Source: Typha latifolia (taxonomy: Eukaryota; Streptophyta; Magnoliopsida; Poales; Typhaceae). Taken from it: a DNA stretch of 64,000 nt. The position numbers and the translations under genes are program-made. The notes beneath the pieces were generated by a model. The model was not told where the DNA came from, did no database searches, and was given only the letters and a program-made list of their open reading frames with translations. The DNA is taken from contig CM034102.1 of NCBI GenBank assembly GCA_019914945.1, forward strand, positions 3,399,501 through 3,463,500, read 5' to 3'. Each line of letters opens with the position of its first letter. Within the stretch, counting starts at the first letter, position 1. Shown piece by piece: positions 63,301 to 64,000 of the stretch.

Positions 63301-64000
63301 TTTTCAAACAGTTATACCTAGCCAACTTGCAAATGCCAGATATTGCAGCTTTTGAGCATGGACCGGTATTTCCTTTGCTATGTCATGATGGATAATAGGA
63401 AAAATTGGTGGCCAATTTTTCTCTTCAACGGTGACGCCAGCTGTATAAACAAGTATTTCATCCACATGTCAGAACAGTAGACTTTGTATTAATAAATCTC
63501 AACCTAGCACAAAGCAACTCATCAAACTACCTCTTGTCAATGCATCCTCTCTTTGTCTTATTTCCTGCAGTTGCACATCATAAGCATGCCCAAAAGAAAA
63601 TGTCAACTCCTTATACACAAAACTTCCCCAAGAGAATTTATCTTTACAATATAACAATGATGACTACTACGACAATAACATGTTATACAAACCTTTTCCC
63701 TCCTTTTCAAATCCTCTTCCCAGGCTGCGAGTTCCTTACCCTTCTTCTTTGGATCCTACAAAGAACCAAATTATGGTAACCCAACAATCAAATTTTCCAT
63801 TCAAAACCTCAGAAAGTAAAGCACGTATCAACTTATGTATGGCATAAAATTACAACCACCGAGTCCAATGGTATATCAACAGTTGCGCCAAGCTTGCTTC
63901 CAAAAGCCGATTTCTTTGCAGGACCAGCAGCACCCTGCAAATCTAAGCATTAACCTCAAAATCAAGAGCTCGCAATTCCCCTAGAATTGCAAAGGCTGAC
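60334..64000 (-). CDS. Secretory carrier-associated membrane protein (SCAMP), 5' part outside the window
   Basis: Eleven exons are visible (63860–63934, 63693–63755, 63531–63564, 63318–63440, 62426–62488, 62239–62332, 61315–61360, 61156–61223, 60836–60884, 60598–60663, 60334–60366), giving 237 residues to the stop. The N-terminal part with NPF repeats lies beyond position 64000. Seen in order: GATVDIPLD, a charged coiled coil ([19 protein letters not shown]), [20 protein letters not shown], membrane span 1 ([10 protein letters not shown]), CWIRGGG, span 2 with [18 protein letters not shown] (the conserved amphipathic peptide), spans 3 and 4, and the end [10 protein letters not shown]. SCAMPs are four-span proteins of the trans-Golgi, secretory vesicles and plasma membrane involved in exo- and endocytosis. 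The last coding exon is only 33 bases. Confidence 0.93.

Overview
This is a 64 kb piece of plant nuclear DNA with ordinary split genes (GT–AG introns), AT-rich spacers, microsatellites and small decayed transposons. The window is eukaryotic, and every recognised gene belongs to a family conserved across flowering plants. Several genes have very GC-rich first or only exons inside AT-rich surroundings (the dienoyl-CoA isomerase, the SAUR and the lipid-transfer protein). That pattern suggests a commelinid monocot such as a palm or banana relative, but the species cannot be fixed from the sequence alone.

Layout, left to right: an F-box gene of the LCR type carrying a perfect miR394 site (minus, 1.3–5.2 kb); a GPI-anchored lipid-transfer protein (minus, 8.9–10.0 kb); a p24 beta-type cargo receptor (plus, 12.3–15.0 kb); two tandem four-ACT-domain ACR genes with identical exon phases (plus, 17.5–20.3 and 23.5–26.0 kb); ribosomal protein L7a (minus, 26.7–29.2 kb), divergent from a DEK chromatin protein (plus, 30.8–37.0 kb); a single-exon SAUR (minus, 39.2–39.5 kb); a clade III-like SWEET sugar transporter (minus, 43.8–45.7 kb); a peroxisomal dienoyl-CoA isomerase ending in SKL (plus, 50.3–51.4 kb); a DHHC S-acyltransferase (minus, 51.9–58.3 kb); and a SCAMP gene running off the right edge (minus, 60.3 kb onward). 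I rebuilt all exon models by hand from splice sites and reading-frame continuity. Each complete model closes in frame at a length typical of its family.

The genes do not form a pathway or cluster, apart from the ACR tandem pair. Several products act on membranes or in trafficking (p24, SCAMP, S-acyltransferase, SWEET, lipid-transfer protein), but nothing in the sequence shows that this is more than chance.

The spacers and introns hold the less expected material. There is a plastid DNA insertion (psbI tail plus trnS-GCU) inside intron 1 of the S-acyltransferase gene, bracketed by two related retrotransposon-end-like blocks. There are five terminal-inverted-repeat elements of about 0.3–0.6 kb, one with an 8/9-matching 9-bp target duplication, and three of them share a GGTTAA-type terminus. 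There is also a decayed LINE 3' end upstream of the SWEET gene, a GC–AG intron in the second ACR gene, and several short tandem duplications. I found no CRISPR, operon, defence system or other candidate for an undescribed multi-gene system.
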